Source of the DNA: Clostridium sp. AM34-11AC
Lineage (GTDB): Bacteria > Bacillota > Clostridia > Lachnospirales > Lachnospiraceae
Length of the DNA stretch: 52,999 nucleotides
Assembly: GCF_003435375.1 (NCBI RefSeq)
Contig: NZ_QWGL01000023.1
Location: 1-52,999 of the forward strand
Direction of reading: 5' to 3'
Shown here: positions 15,976 to 23,298 of the stretch, piece after piece
Position numbering within the stretch: position 1 is the stretch's first letter
Layout: the number at the start of each line of letters is the position of its first letter
Made by a program: the position numbers and the translations under genes
The notes under the pieces: model-generated
The model's input: the letters and a program-made list of their open reading frames with translations, nothing else
What the model was told of the DNA's origin: nothing
Databases searched by the model: none

Positions 15976-16175
15976 GGCACCATGATGGAATTGGACAGAT
16001 TCTCAATCATATTGAAAATACTGCCATTCCATCCCTGTGGGGTCTGTCCGACCTGTACGGATATATCCGCGACCTGTTGGTTTACGCTGTCAAACATCCC
16101 CGAAAGGTTGCTCATAATACCGCCCACCAGCATTTCTTTCAGCCAATTTGTCAGGGCTTCAAGTAAGAAATCCAT
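15976..16175 (-). pseudogene. TrbL/VirB6-like conjugation gene, N-terminal fragment
   Basis: The start (ATG at 16175, site AAAGGAGG upstream) encodes MDFLLEALTNWLKEMLVGG and continues through NLSGMFDSVNQQVADISVQVGQTP to SNSIMVPI. This is the beginning of the VirB6/TrbL-type membrane channel protein of Tn1549-like elements. Family-like sequence stops at about 15976, where the host amidohydrolase fragment begins. Only about 66 of some 280-300 residues remain, so it is non-functional. Confidence 0.78.
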
Positions 16176-16244
16176 ACGGTGTCAACCTCCTTTCCGCCGC
16201 CCCCGCAGAGCTGCGGGAGCGGCAAGGATTTCATGCAGGAAAAC

Positions 16245-16352
16245 TTAGACAGAGAACAGCCCGGAAAGCAGAGGTACAAGGACCATGCCGACTACGGCTA
16301 CACCAGCGCCGGCCATGAGCTGCTTCATGCCCTGAGATTTTGCGCCAGATAG
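16245..16352 (-). pseudogene. Maff2-family mobile element protein, C-terminal fragment
   Basis: Minus-strand codons encode GAKSQGMKQLMAGAGVAVVG followed by a hydrophobic end (LVPLLSGLFSV) and TAA at 16245-16247. This is the C-terminal half of the small Maff2/VirB2-like membrane protein that precedes trbL in Tn1549-type elements. The order Maff2-TrbL is conserved here, with a GC-rich hairpin between them (about 16202-16217). The N-terminal half is replaced by group II intron sequence. Confidence 0.75.
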
Positions 16353-16433
16353 CGATAGGTAATCCTTTGATATAATCTCCAGATTTTCCCCCGCTCCACA
16401 CCGTGCATGTAACTTTCACCGCACACGGCGTTC
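16353..16433 (-). mobile_element. 3' end of a group II intron (domains V-VI)
   Basis: Read on the minus strand, a hairpin GCCGTGTGC, GGTGAAAGTTACAT, GCACGGT has the shape and conserved GAAA/pairing pattern of group II intron domain V. It is followed by a G-rich linker (GGAGCGGGGGAAAA) and a domain VI-like end at TTACCTATCGCTAT, exactly where Maff2 coding sequence resumes. No reverse transcriptase frame is found upstream. Positions 16434-16743 are AT-rich and carry nothing recognisable. Confidence 0.6.
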
Positions 16434-16743
16434 CATCGAATTCAACAGCCAGGGTTTTTCATATACGATTTACACACTTTGTAACAGCATAATTATCAAA
16501 GAATGATTACAGGCATTTCAGCCATGGTTCGAAGTTTGCTAAGTTTTGCAAGTTTAGAATCATCTAATTGCAGTTAGTTCAGATGCTGAACGAGCTTCTA
16601 TAAACCTCTATTGCCTTATCTACAAACAGGTATTCTTCAAAAATTTCAATTACCATCTCAAAGGTCATTATTTATGCTCAACCTCTTTATCACACTTATT
16701 TTTTCTGCCTCCATTATCCAGTATTACCACCAAGAAAACAATG

Positions 16744-16960
16744 ATACCTCTAAAAAGAAAAAGCGGAGGAAGGTGCTCAAATTCTCTGTCCCGTATTGCT
16801 GTATCTTTTGATGGATCAGCTCCAGTTCTTCTGCGGACACCCAAAACAAAACCGGAATATCCCGCTTGCGCTTTGCCATGGTTATCGCTCCGGCTCCCGT
16901 TTCTTCGGAGCGGCAGGCTTATGGGCAGGCAGCTCCTGTTTGAGCTTATCCCATACTAAG
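16744..16960 (-). pseudogene. Duplicate fragment of the mobC / DUF3848-3849 junction
   Basis: Near-identical to 40765-40935 of the intact element: the start of mobC on one side and the end of the DUF3848/3849 gene on the other. A further block (16750-16775) matches the terminator flank at 40452-40478, so about 290 bp, most of mobC, has been deleted internally. It proves that at least one other Tn1549-like element once sat here. 16961-17091 is similarly element-like DNA without a gene. Confidence 0.78.
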
Positions 16961-17091
16961 GGACGGGACGGTTCCAGTTTTTCTCTCTGGGGGCACCCTT
17001 GACCGGCTAAGGCACTTCGCCCTTAACCCGAACGGAGTTTTTGCTTGCACCTTGCGTAAGGCTCTTCCTTTTCAATCCGACAAACTTGAAT

Positions 17092-17889
17092 TTAACATTT
17101 TCTCGCTAATTGTAAATCAATAGTATCATGGATTTTTATTATACCACCATGGTTGTTAATTGCTTCTTTAATTTTAGCAAAGAACTCTGTTCTTATACTT
17201 TCTTCAATTGCAATATGGTTTGAATATGTTCCAAGAAGTTCAATATACTCATTTGCGGAAAATACTCGTTCTCGATAAAATAACTCATATCTAATATCTG
17301 AAAAACCATATTTACTTGCAATCATTGCTATCTCTTTTGCCTGCTGTTCCGTATATCCAGATATTGTTTCACGTTCTTTATTGTAATACTTATTGTAATA
17401 CAGGTCATAAATCTTATCTATTTCTTGTGAAAGCTCTACATTTTCTTTATCACGATACGGATGGTTCGCAAAACGTGCAAAAGCACCACCATTTTTCAGC
17501 ATAGAAAATACTTTTTCGTATCCGATTTTCTCTGGTACCCAATGAAAGGCAGTTGCAGAAAATACTAAATCAAAGGTATTGTCCTCAAACACTGTATCTT
17601 CAAATTTACCTGTAATGACTGAAAATTTTTGATACTCATTAAATTTATCTTTTAACAATTCAGAAAATCGTTTTCCACATTCTACTGCCGTCAATTGACA
17701 TCCAGTTGCTAAAATTGGAGCCGTTGCTTGGCCTCCACCACTTCCCACCTCAACCACATTGCTATTTTCGTTAATAGGAATATAGTCAAGCAATGTTTGA
17801 TACAATTCTTTTACATAACCAGGACGTGACTTCTCATATGTAGACGAAACTGTATCAAACGTCCATTCTAATCCTTTCAAAGCTGGCAT
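17092..17889 (-). CDS. Class I SAM-dependent methyltransferase
   Basis: 265 residues with a Rossmann-type methyltransferase core: motif I VVEVGSGGGQATAPI (near residue 45), then ECGKRFSELL, a DLVFSATAFHWV acidic/post motif, and FARFANHPYRD. It resembles UbiE/Trm-type small-molecule methyltransferases; the substrate cannot be told. The start ATG has a GGAGG site at 9 bases. The gene is AT-rich compared with adjacent element DNA. Its leader (17905-18015) is repeated upstream of the partial gene at the left edge. Confidence 0.88.
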   Translation of the reverse strand: MPALKGLEWTFDTVSSTYEKSRPGYVKELYQTLLDYIPINENSNVVEVGSGGGQATAPILATGCQLTAVECGKRFSELLKDKFNEYQKFSVITGKFEDTVFEDNTFDLVFSATAFHWVPEKIGYEKVFSMLKNGGAFARFANHPYRDKENVELSQEIDKIYDLYYNKYYNKERETISGYTEQQAKEIAMIASKYGFSDIRYELFYRERVFSANEYIELLGTYSNHIAIEESIRTEFFAKIKEAINNHGGIIKIHDTIDLQLARKC

Positions 17890-17904
17890 TGCAACACACC
17901 TCCA

Positions 17905-18015
17905 AATCCAGATTTATATCGCTGTTCTTACTATTTCTATCAGATATTACCTACAGATTCCATAGCTTCATAGCTCAAAACCGTTCATCCGCAAACTGTT
18001 TAGCTATGTAAAGTG
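17905..18015 (-). repeat. Leader repeat, copy B (partner at 40-150)
   Basis: Promoter/leader segment of the methyltransferase gene, matching positions 40-150 over about 110 bp. It contains the tandem AGCTATGAAGCTATG in the minus-strand reading and AT-rich sequence that could carry a promoter. Confidence 0.75.
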
Positions 18016-18092
18016 ACGGCCCTTCCTGATGCCGGAATCTTTTCCCACCATGACAAAAATCACCCTCAAAAATACCCCCGAAATTGCTCTCT

Positions 18093-18166
18093 GGTTGTCC
18101 TATTTTTTAACCACTAAGGCCGTTTTTTGACCCCATTTTTGCCGGTTGTCCTATATTTAACCACTA
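18093..18166. repeat. Two tandem 24-25-bp repeats near the integrase end
   Basis: GGTTGTCCTAT(TT)TTTAACCACTAA occurs at 18093-18117 and again at 18143-18166, 50 bp apart. Each copy has GGTT/AACC ends. Located about 300 bp beyond the integrase stop, they could be integrase arm-type sites at the element end, or iterons. The interval 17890-18448 carries no gene. Confidence 0.6.
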
Positions 18167-18209
18167 AAACTCCAGTGAAAACGGCTCTCGTTTGGTCAAA
18201 TGAGGTCAA

Positions 18210-18288
18210 ACTATATCAGCCCGTTTAGGTATAAGAAAACCCCGGAAAACCTTGATTTTCCAGGGTTTTTGAACCATTTTGATATAGT
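18210..18288. other. Inverted repeat and hairpin, candidate attachment-site region
   Basis: ACTATATCA (18210-18218) and TGATATAGT (18280-18288) form a 9-bp inverted repeat. It encloses a strong stem (CCCCGGAAAA at about 18240-18249 with TTTTCCAGGG at 18257-18266, then TTTTT). The hairpin could terminate rightward transcription. Its position just past the integrase genes is where an att core would be expected; the core itself was not identified. Confidence 0.4.
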
Positions 18289-18448
18289 CTGAGCAGTCGA
18301 TTATCGCTTGCTGAACTGCGGAGCGCGACGAGCTGCTTTGAGACCGTATTGCGCGAGTTTTTGAGCTGTTTTCCCTTGATATTCCGGGCTTTTCCGGCTT
18401 TCTGCCTCTCAGTTATCCGGTGTGCGGACCATAAAAAACGGCCTTTTT

Positions 18449-19660
18449 TCATTCAGCAATAGCCTGATGAAACGCACCATTTACTACCCCAAACAACTCC
18501 TCTGGTTTATTGTACTTCACTTTTGCATAGATGTCCATAGTTGTTTTGCTGTTTTCGTGTCCGGCAAGGTATTGGACGGTCTTTGGATCAACACCAGCAT
18601 AGAGAAGATTGGTAATGTAAGTGTGCCGCAGCTGATGCGGGGTTACATCAAAGTCCAGCGTATATCTGATTTTGGGTTGATTTTTCTGGGTCATGCCCAG
18701 CGTTGGGGTAACCGTGTATTTGATGCTCTGCCCATTCACATACTTATAATAGTTCCGGGGCTTAGTGGAGCGAACAACGACATACTGCCACACTCTTTGA
18801 AACTGCGAAGCAGCCAGTGGCTCTCCTTTACTGTCAGCGATCACATAATCTGATATGGAATTTTCTTTCGCTTCTCTCAGACAATCCACCAAACACTTCG
18901 GTATCGGAATATCCCTTTTTGCCGCCGGAGTCTTTAGCACGGTAGAAACCACGGGTCTGTTATGCTCTGTACGCCATGCCCGCCTCACCGATAGATAAGG
19001 TGTATCCTCGTCCAGAAATACACAATCCCATTGCAGTGCAAGAATTTCTTCCCGGCGCAGACCGGAATACAAACCGAGCATAATAAACAAATATGGAGGA
19101 AGCCCCTTGACTGTATCCAGAAGCACGGCTACCTGCTGATCTGTCAATGCCTCTCTCTTTTTTGATGGTTTTCCGCCCTTGCCCGATATTCCCGCACAGG
19201 GATTGTGTTCAAGAATTTGGTTTCTCTCTGCCGCATAAAAAATGCACTTGAGTAGCATATTGACCTTATTGTATAAACCTTCCGATTTCTTTGACAATGG
19301 AACAAGCGCCAGCCGAATATCGTCAGCGGTCACTTCTTCCATATACATCTCTCCCAGAGGTTTTATGATATAGTTTGTCATATCCCTCGTATAACCTCTG
19401 AGTGTAGACGCAGACACCTTTGCCGACTGCATCAGCAGCCACTTCTCTCCATACTCGGCTACTGTCGGGTGCTGTCGATGAAAGATAATTTCTTCCACCT
19501 GCTTCCGGGCCTCTAACTGCTTCTCATACAATTCTTCACAAGTTGCGGCATACAAACTCAACTCTTTGCCATCTGCATCCGTAATCCTGGTTCTGTAATA
19601 CTGGATTCCTTTCAATGTAATGGTCCCGTACTTCGGGATCTGTGTTTTCTTTTTTGCCAT
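18449..19660 (-). CDS. int: Tyrosine recombinase (integrase), copy 2
   Basis: 403 residues: an N-terminal Arm/AP2-like region, a SAM-like core-binding domain (about 60-160), then the catalytic domain with Arg (GLRREE), HQLRH, GHENS and the nucleophile Tyr (MDIYAKV). All five catalytic positions look intact. It catalyses integration and excision of the conjugative element. The ATG at 19660 follows AGAAAGGACG. It is a clear paralogue of the upstream integrase (same length, about half identical by eye). Two adjacent intact integrases suggest stacking of two elements at one end. Confidence 0.93.
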   Translation of the reverse strand: MAKKKTQIPKYGTITLKGIQYYRTRITDADGKELSLYAATCEELYEKQLEARKQVEEIIFHRQHPTVAEYGEKWLLMQSAKVSASTLRGYTRDMTNYIIKPLGEMYMEEVTADDIRLALVPLSKKSEGLYNKVNMLLKCIFYAAERNQILEHNPCAGISGKGGKPSKKREALTDQQVAVLLDTVKGLPPYLFIMLGLYSGLRREEILALQWDCVFLDEDTPYLSVRRAWRTEHNRPVVSTVLKTPAAKRDIPIPKCLVDCLREAKENSISDYVIADSKGEPLAASQFQRVWQYVVVRSTKPRNYYKYVNGQSIKYTVTPTLGMTQKNQPKIRYTLDFDVTPHQLRHTYITNLLYAGVDPKTVQYLAGHENSKTTMDIYAKVKYNKPEELFGVVNGAFHQAIAE

Positions 19661-19747
19661 CTTTGATCGTCCTTTCTTGATAATGTGTAGTCTCCGTATC
19701 TACACTCTCTTTTTATCAGAAAGCCTCGACTTAATCAAAGATACGGC

Positions 19748-19785
19748 TGAGGTAAAACAAAGAGCGAGACATCCTTGCCTCGCTC
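19748..19785 (-). terminator. Terminator between the two integrases
   Basis: Minus-strand stem GAGCGAG / CTCGCTC (19762-19768 with 19779-19785) followed by TTTGTTTTA. It lies just after the upstream integrase stop, so the two integrases are probably separate transcription units. Confidence 0.7.
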
Positions 19786-19807
19786 CTGCTTCATTTCCTA
19801 TTTGTTA

Positions 19808-21025
19808 TTACTGTGCTGCATCCCAGCTTGCAAACGCACAGTTCATTGATCTGACCAGCTCATCTGGTCTGTTGTACTTAACCTTTGCATAAATGTCCAT
19901 GGTAATCTTGCTGCTTTCATGGCCTGCCAGGTATTGAACCGTTTTGGGATCTACCGATGCATGAATGAGATTGGTAATGTAAGTATGCCGCAGCTGATGG
20001 GGTGTTACTTCAAAGTCCAGACTGTAAACCACTTTTCCGTTATGAGCAGCCTTTTCTCCCAAGACAGGTGTGACAGTATGCTTTACTCTTTTTCCATCTT
20101 CATACCGATAATAGCTCCGCTCCTTGACCGTCCTCGTAACAATATACTGCCAAAGTCGCTTAAACTGCGTGTAGGACAGCGGTTCGCCATCCCTGTTTGA
20201 AACCACATACTCCGAAGTCGAAGTTTCCTTTGCTGCTTTCAAACACTCAGCCAAGCAAACAGGAAGGGGGATATTTCTCTCCGCAGCCTTGGTTTTCAAT
20301 TCATCCGAAATCACCGGTCTGTTATGTTCGGTGTGCCATGCCCGTCTTACTGTCAGATATGGAGTATCTGTATCCAGATATACTGAATCCCATTGCAGAG
20401 CAAGAATTTCTTCCCGGCGTAGCCCTGCATATAAACCAATCATGACAAAGACATAAGGCGGCAAATCTCGGATAGCATCCAAAAGGCGCTCCACCTGTTC
20501 ATCTGTCAAAGCCTGACGATCCTCTTGTGGAACACCGCCACCTTTTGTTGTCAGATAAATCGTTGGGTTGTGGTCAATAATCCTGCTTTCCATCGCTGCG
20601 CGAAAGATAGATTTGTAAAGGATTACCACAGATTTATAAACCGATGCAGATTTTTTGGAAACCGGAACAAGGGCAAGCTGAATATCATCCAGGCTAACCT
20701 CACCCATCCGTTTATCTCCCAATTCCGCTATAATATGCCGCCTAACCTTTGAGGTGTAATCCGTCAAAGTAGTAGCTCGTACATGAACCGACTGCATCAG
20801 CAGCCACTTTTCACAATACTCTGCAACTGTGGGCGTTTTCCGATGAAAAGTGGCATTCTCAATCTGTTCCAACGCAAGCGTTTCTTTGTTGTATAGTTCT
20901 TCAGGTGTTTTTGCGTAGATAGCTACGAGCTTACCATTCGCGTCTTTGATTCTGGTCCTATAATATAGGACACCTCTTTTCATAACTGTGCCATATTGAG
21001 GAATTATTGTTTGCCGTTTGGCCAA
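19808..21025 (-). CDS. int: Tyrosine recombinase (integrase), copy 1
   Basis: About 405 residues. A TTG at 21025 is the best start: AGGAGG lies 8 bases upstream, and the resulting N-terminus (MAKRQTIIPQYG) aligns with the paralogue (MAKKKTQIPKYG). The GTG at 21034 overlaps the ribosome site. Catalytic motifs are complete: GLRREE, HQLRHTY, GHESS, MDIYAKV. It follows the excisionase gene by 84 bp, as in Tn916/Tn1549 ends, so it is the more likely partner of that excisionase. Confidence 0.93.
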   Translation of the reverse strand: MAKRQTIIPQYGTVMKRGVLYYRTRIKDANGKLVAIYAKTPEELYNKETLALEQIENATFHRKTPTVAEYCEKWLLMQSVHVRATTLTDYTSKVRRHIIAELGDKRMGEVSLDDIQLALVPVSKKSASVYKSVVILYKSIFRAAMESRIIDHNPTIYLTTKGGGVPQEDRQALTDEQVERLLDAIRDLPPYVFVMIGLYAGLRREEILALQWDSVYLDTDTPYLTVRRAWHTEHNRPVISDELKTKAAERNIPLPVCLAECLKAAKETSTSEYVVSNRDGEPLSYTQFKRLWQYIVTRTVKERSYYRYEDGKRVKHTVTPVLGEKAAHNGKVVYSLDFEVTPHQLRHTYITNLIHASVDPKTVQYLAGHESSKITMDIYAKVKYNRPDELVRSMNCAFASWDAAQ

Positions 21026-21109
21026 TTCCGTCACCTCCTAAGAATAGACTCCAGGGTTGTATCTATGTTTTATCAGACCATTATGATTTCGACAAGGATA
21101 CGGACCGGC

Positions 21110-21340
21110 TCACACTCCAGCTCTGCGAGGTTTACGATAAGTTGCGTTCTTTTCTGCTGGCTTTGCTCTGTGGGTGCATTTTGCGATATACTCCTGAAGT
21201 CCCGCTGAGGTAAAATACACACAGCCATTCTGCACATATTGCACATAAGAAATAAGGCCATTGTTACGGGCCGCGTCCAGCGTTGCAATGCTGATACCCA
21301 AAATTTCTGCCGCTTCTTTTCGCGTAATAAGTTTTTCCAT
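21110..21340 (-). CDS. xis: Excisionase-type helix-turn-helix protein
   Basis: 76 residues from the ATG at 21340 with GGAGG upstream. A MerR-like helix-turn-helix (LITRKEAAEILGISIATLDA, then GLISYVQ and VYFTSAGLQEYIAK) is followed by a basic tail (TYRKPRRAGV). This is the usual small DNA-bending directionality factor beside a tyrosine integrase. It should favour excision by binding next to the att sites. Confidence 0.85.
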   Translation of the reverse strand: MEKLITRKEAAEILGISIATLDAARNNGLISYVQYVQNGCVYFTSAGLQEYIAKCTHRAKPAEKNATYRKPRRAGV

Positions 21341-21381
21341 AAAGCATATTTCCTCCAATCTGTCAAGTTTGTCATCGTGTT

Positions 21382-21446
21382 TGTTCAAAATCACATGAAT
21401 ACGCTGGCAGCCGAAACTGCCAGCGCATGGTATCTGATTTTGAACA
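21382..21446. repeat. Large two-part palindrome upstream of xis
   Basis: A 12-bp perfect outer stem (TGTTCAAAATCA / TGATTTTGAACA) encloses an inner stem CGCTGGCAG / CTGCCAGCG with a CCGAAA loop. It sits 42 bp before the excisionase start. It may be a binding site, a structured leader or a terminator for upstream transcripts; no T-run supports the last. Confidence 0.75.
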
Positions 21447-21456
21447 GAAAGCGGCA

Positions 21457-21877
21457 AACGCTTCCTATTTATATTTCTCAGCTTTCGTCACATTTGCCAC
21501 GCCCCCTGACGATGGGAACACAACAGGTCTCCGCTGGCGCGGCTGTCATAACTCCGCAGCATCGTTCGTATCGTGTGCCGCAGGGTTCCCCCCAAGTCTT
21601 TGGCGGGCCGTGAGGAAGTATCTTTAAGCCCCCATGCAGTCATCGCGCCAAATCTGCCACAATCCGTTTTATGAAATCGTAGATCGCTCCGAAGCAGTTC
21701 TTTCATCACCTCCCTGACTGCTCCATCTTCGCGGCGTTTCATATTCGCTCGTACATGGGTTATGTACCTGTTGTGCTGTCTATTCGATTGTCAATGTACT
21801 TATGAAGGAGGAAAACTTGTCCTTCTTATTAACACTGACAAAAAAGGCAAAAAACAGGCGCATCAAATGAAATTTTA
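21457..21877. other. Gene-poor spacer between xis and sigma copy 1
   Basis: An 84-codon minus-strand frame (21488-21742) exists but has no ribosome site and no family resemblance, so it is not called. A GAAGGAGG site at about 21804-21811 precedes only a 17-codon frame starting with TTG. Nothing else recognised. Confidence 0.4.
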
Positions 21878-22291
21878 TCAAAAATATTTTACAAGCTGCT
21901 TTAATCCACGGCGGATACTGTCTCGGACACGGCTTGGGTCTACACCTTCTACTTCGGCAATTTCATTTACCGTCATTCCCAGATAGTATCGGGCATAAAT
22001 TCGCTTTGCCTGTTTCTCCGGCAGCTTCATCACAGCGGCATAGACCTGCTCCTGAAACTGTTTTTCCTCCAGAAGCATCTCCGGTGTCTGGGGCTTCATC
22101 AGAATCGCATTTTCAATGCCGTTGTCGCAGTCCAGGGAGTAGTACGCCTTATAGCGATACAGCTTTCGCTCATACGCAGCTTCCGCACGTTCAGCTGCTC
22201 GAATAGTCTCCATTACTTCCTCTGTCACATCTACAAAAAAGTCTGTTGTATAAACATCAGGATAAAGTTCCCGAAGGTTAATTTTCTTCAT
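21878..22291 (-). CDS. Sigma-70 region 4-like factor, copy 1
   Basis: 137 residues from the ATG at 22291. The frame is open further upstream but that part is the structured leader. The N-terminal part is helical (LRELYPDVYTTDFFVDV, IRAAERAEAAYERKLYRY); the C-terminal part is a sigma region 4-type helix-turn-helix (LPEKQAKRIYARYYLGMTVN, EVEGVDPSRVRDSIRRGLKQ). Such small sigma-like proteins are standard regulators at the integrase end of Tn1549-type elements. It is one of three paralogues here (27089, 32998), each behind the same leader. It lies next to xis-int and is likely the ancestral copy. Confidence 0.87.
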   Translation of the reverse strand: MKKINLRELYPDVYTTDFFVDVTEEVMETIRAAERAEAAYERKLYRYKAYYSLDCDNGIENAILMKPQTPEMLLEEKQFQEQVYAAVMKLPEKQAKRIYARYYLGMTVNEIAEVEGVDPSRVRDSIRRGLKQLVKYF

Positions 22292-22393
22292 TATGTACCT
22301 CCATTTCGATTCACGGGTGATTGACGGGTGGATCGAATAGAGGCGGAGACCGACAACGGCAGACAACCGGGTCATCTCCGAAAAAATGGCAAC

Positions 22394-22428
22394 AAAAAAC
22401 GCCAGATTTCCGTGAGGGAAAACTGGCG
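22394..22428 (-). terminator. Leader terminator upstream of sigma copy 1
   Basis: Minus-strand stem CGCCAGTTTTCCC / GGAAATCTGGCG followed at once by TTTTTTG. It lies between the 35-codon ORF (stop at 22457) and the sigma start (22291), so transcripts must read through it to express the sigma gene. The same structure recurs at 27605 and 33510. Confidence 0.82.
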
Positions 22429-22456
22429 CGCCAAGAACAGCCATTATTATACTGAA

Positions 22457-22564
22457 TTACATGGAACGATAATGCCGATGCAATGTTATACTTGCCCGGA
22501 GGAGGAGCAATGCTTTTTTTAACTGATGTAGATCATGTGAGCTTTGAAAAAGCAAACGAGACAC
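22457..22564 (-). CDS. Conserved 35-codon leader ORF, copy 1
   Basis: Starts at GTG 22564 with GGAGG 10 bases upstream and encodes 35 residues. Copies 2 and 3 have exactly the same length and the shared core HxLHQLKKxLxLLR and end RHYxS. No known family was recognised. It ends 29 bp before the leader terminator. Here the core reads HDLHQLKKALLLLRASI. Either a small protein or a leader peptide coupling translation to read-through. Confidence 0.6.
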   Translation of the reverse strand: MSRLLFQSSHDLHQLKKALLLLRASITLHRHYRSM

Positions 22565-22625
22565 GGCAAAATAACCTCCAATCGGCTACCATGTCCCTGC
22601 AAGTCGTTATAGGTTTGTGTAAACG

Positions 22626-22741
22626 CAAAGAAACGGCGGCTCTGATTTCTCAAAACCGCCGCCAAAGTAAGTAGAGTAAGCGCACAAAATCAACCTGCCC
22701 AGCTACGGTTTTTTTCTTTCCCCATTGGGCGGGGCAGGCTC
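22626..22741 (-). terminator. Serial hairpins upstream of leader ORF 1
   Basis: Two stems on the minus strand: CCTGCCC/GGGCAGG-type (about 22697-22741) and CGGCGG/CCGCCG (22634-22661), the latter followed by TTTCTTTG. Both have equivalents in modules 2 and 3. They separate the preceding cargo gene (22799) from the module. Confidence 0.6.
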
Positions 22742-22798
22742 TCGTCGTATATTGAAATAAAAAAGGACCGATAACCACAAGTGAATTTACCTTGTGTA

Positions 22799-22984
22799 TT
22801 ATCGGCTCTGCGTCTGTGCGTCTGGCTCTTGAACGATGGATAAATTTAGTTTTCTTACCGTAATCAGGGTTTCATGTTTGCATTTAGGACAATATAACGG
22901 AAAGTTTTCCAGTACTGTATCATCGCGGATTTTCAATCGCGTTTTGCTGCCGCAAAAGGGGCATAAAATCCATTCTATCTTCAT
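22799..22984 (-). CDS. Cysteine-rich KTR domain protein
   Basis: 61 residues from the ATG at 22984: CPFCGSKTRLKIRDDTVLEN then CPKCKHETLITVRKLNL. Two CxxC knuckles form a probable zinc ribbon around the KTR motif. This small family recurs beside resistance genes in Gram-positive conjugative elements; its function is unknown. It starts 1 bp after the YjdF fragment ends and closes the ABC-F cargo block. Confidence 0.85.
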   Translation of the reverse strand: MKIEWILCPFCGSKTRLKIRDDTVLENFPLYCPKCKHETLITVRKLNLSIVQEPDAQTQSR

Positions 22985-22985
22985 G

Positions 22986-23279
22986 TTATCTTCCTCTGTG
23001 CTTGGCTTTCTTCTTTTCCTGCCGTATGGCAAACTGACGGTCTTTCTCAGCCTCTTTCTGCTCACGGCTCTTGGTTTTCCGTTCCAGCTTACATTGCTCA
23101 TGCTGGAGTTTCAACGCCTGCTGTGCCTTTGTGCCAATGCCTTTATCTTGCAGTTGACTTTGAATTTCGCGCTGCATTCGTTTGGGATTGATTTTTCGCT
23201 CTATGGCTACTTCGGTCTGGATCGGGGGACTGAATTTCAATTTATGCCAATTCTTCAGCAGAAAATCATAGACCTCATA
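22986..23279 (-). pseudogene. YjdF-family protein, C-terminal part
   Basis: Ninety-eight open codons (YEVYDFLLKNWHKLKFSPP, IERKINPKRMQREIQSQL, then a Lys/Glu-rich coil ending KKKAKHRGR) match the C-terminal two-thirds of YjdF (DUF2992). A TAG at 23280-23282 closes the frame and only 20 bp separate it from the ABC-F stop, so the N-terminal part was lost. Intact yjdF genes are often preceded by an azaaromatic-sensing riboswitch; none remains. An internal ATG at 23240 could still allow an 84-residue product. Confidence 0.78.
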
Positions 23280-23298
23280 CTATACTTAATTCTATTTT

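Noticed and set aside
18060..18170. CRISPR-like repeats
   Set aside because: Only two copies with a 25-base spacer and no cas genes; more likely integrase-related repeats.
21488..21742. 84-codon minus-strand frame
   Set aside because: No Shine-Dalgarno and no recognisable family.
22292..22444. Upstream in-frame extension of sigma copies 1 and 2 (about 51 codons)
   Set aside because: The extension runs through the terminator stem, lacks a ribosome site, and copy 3 does not conserve it; the AGGT-ACATAATG start is shared by all three.
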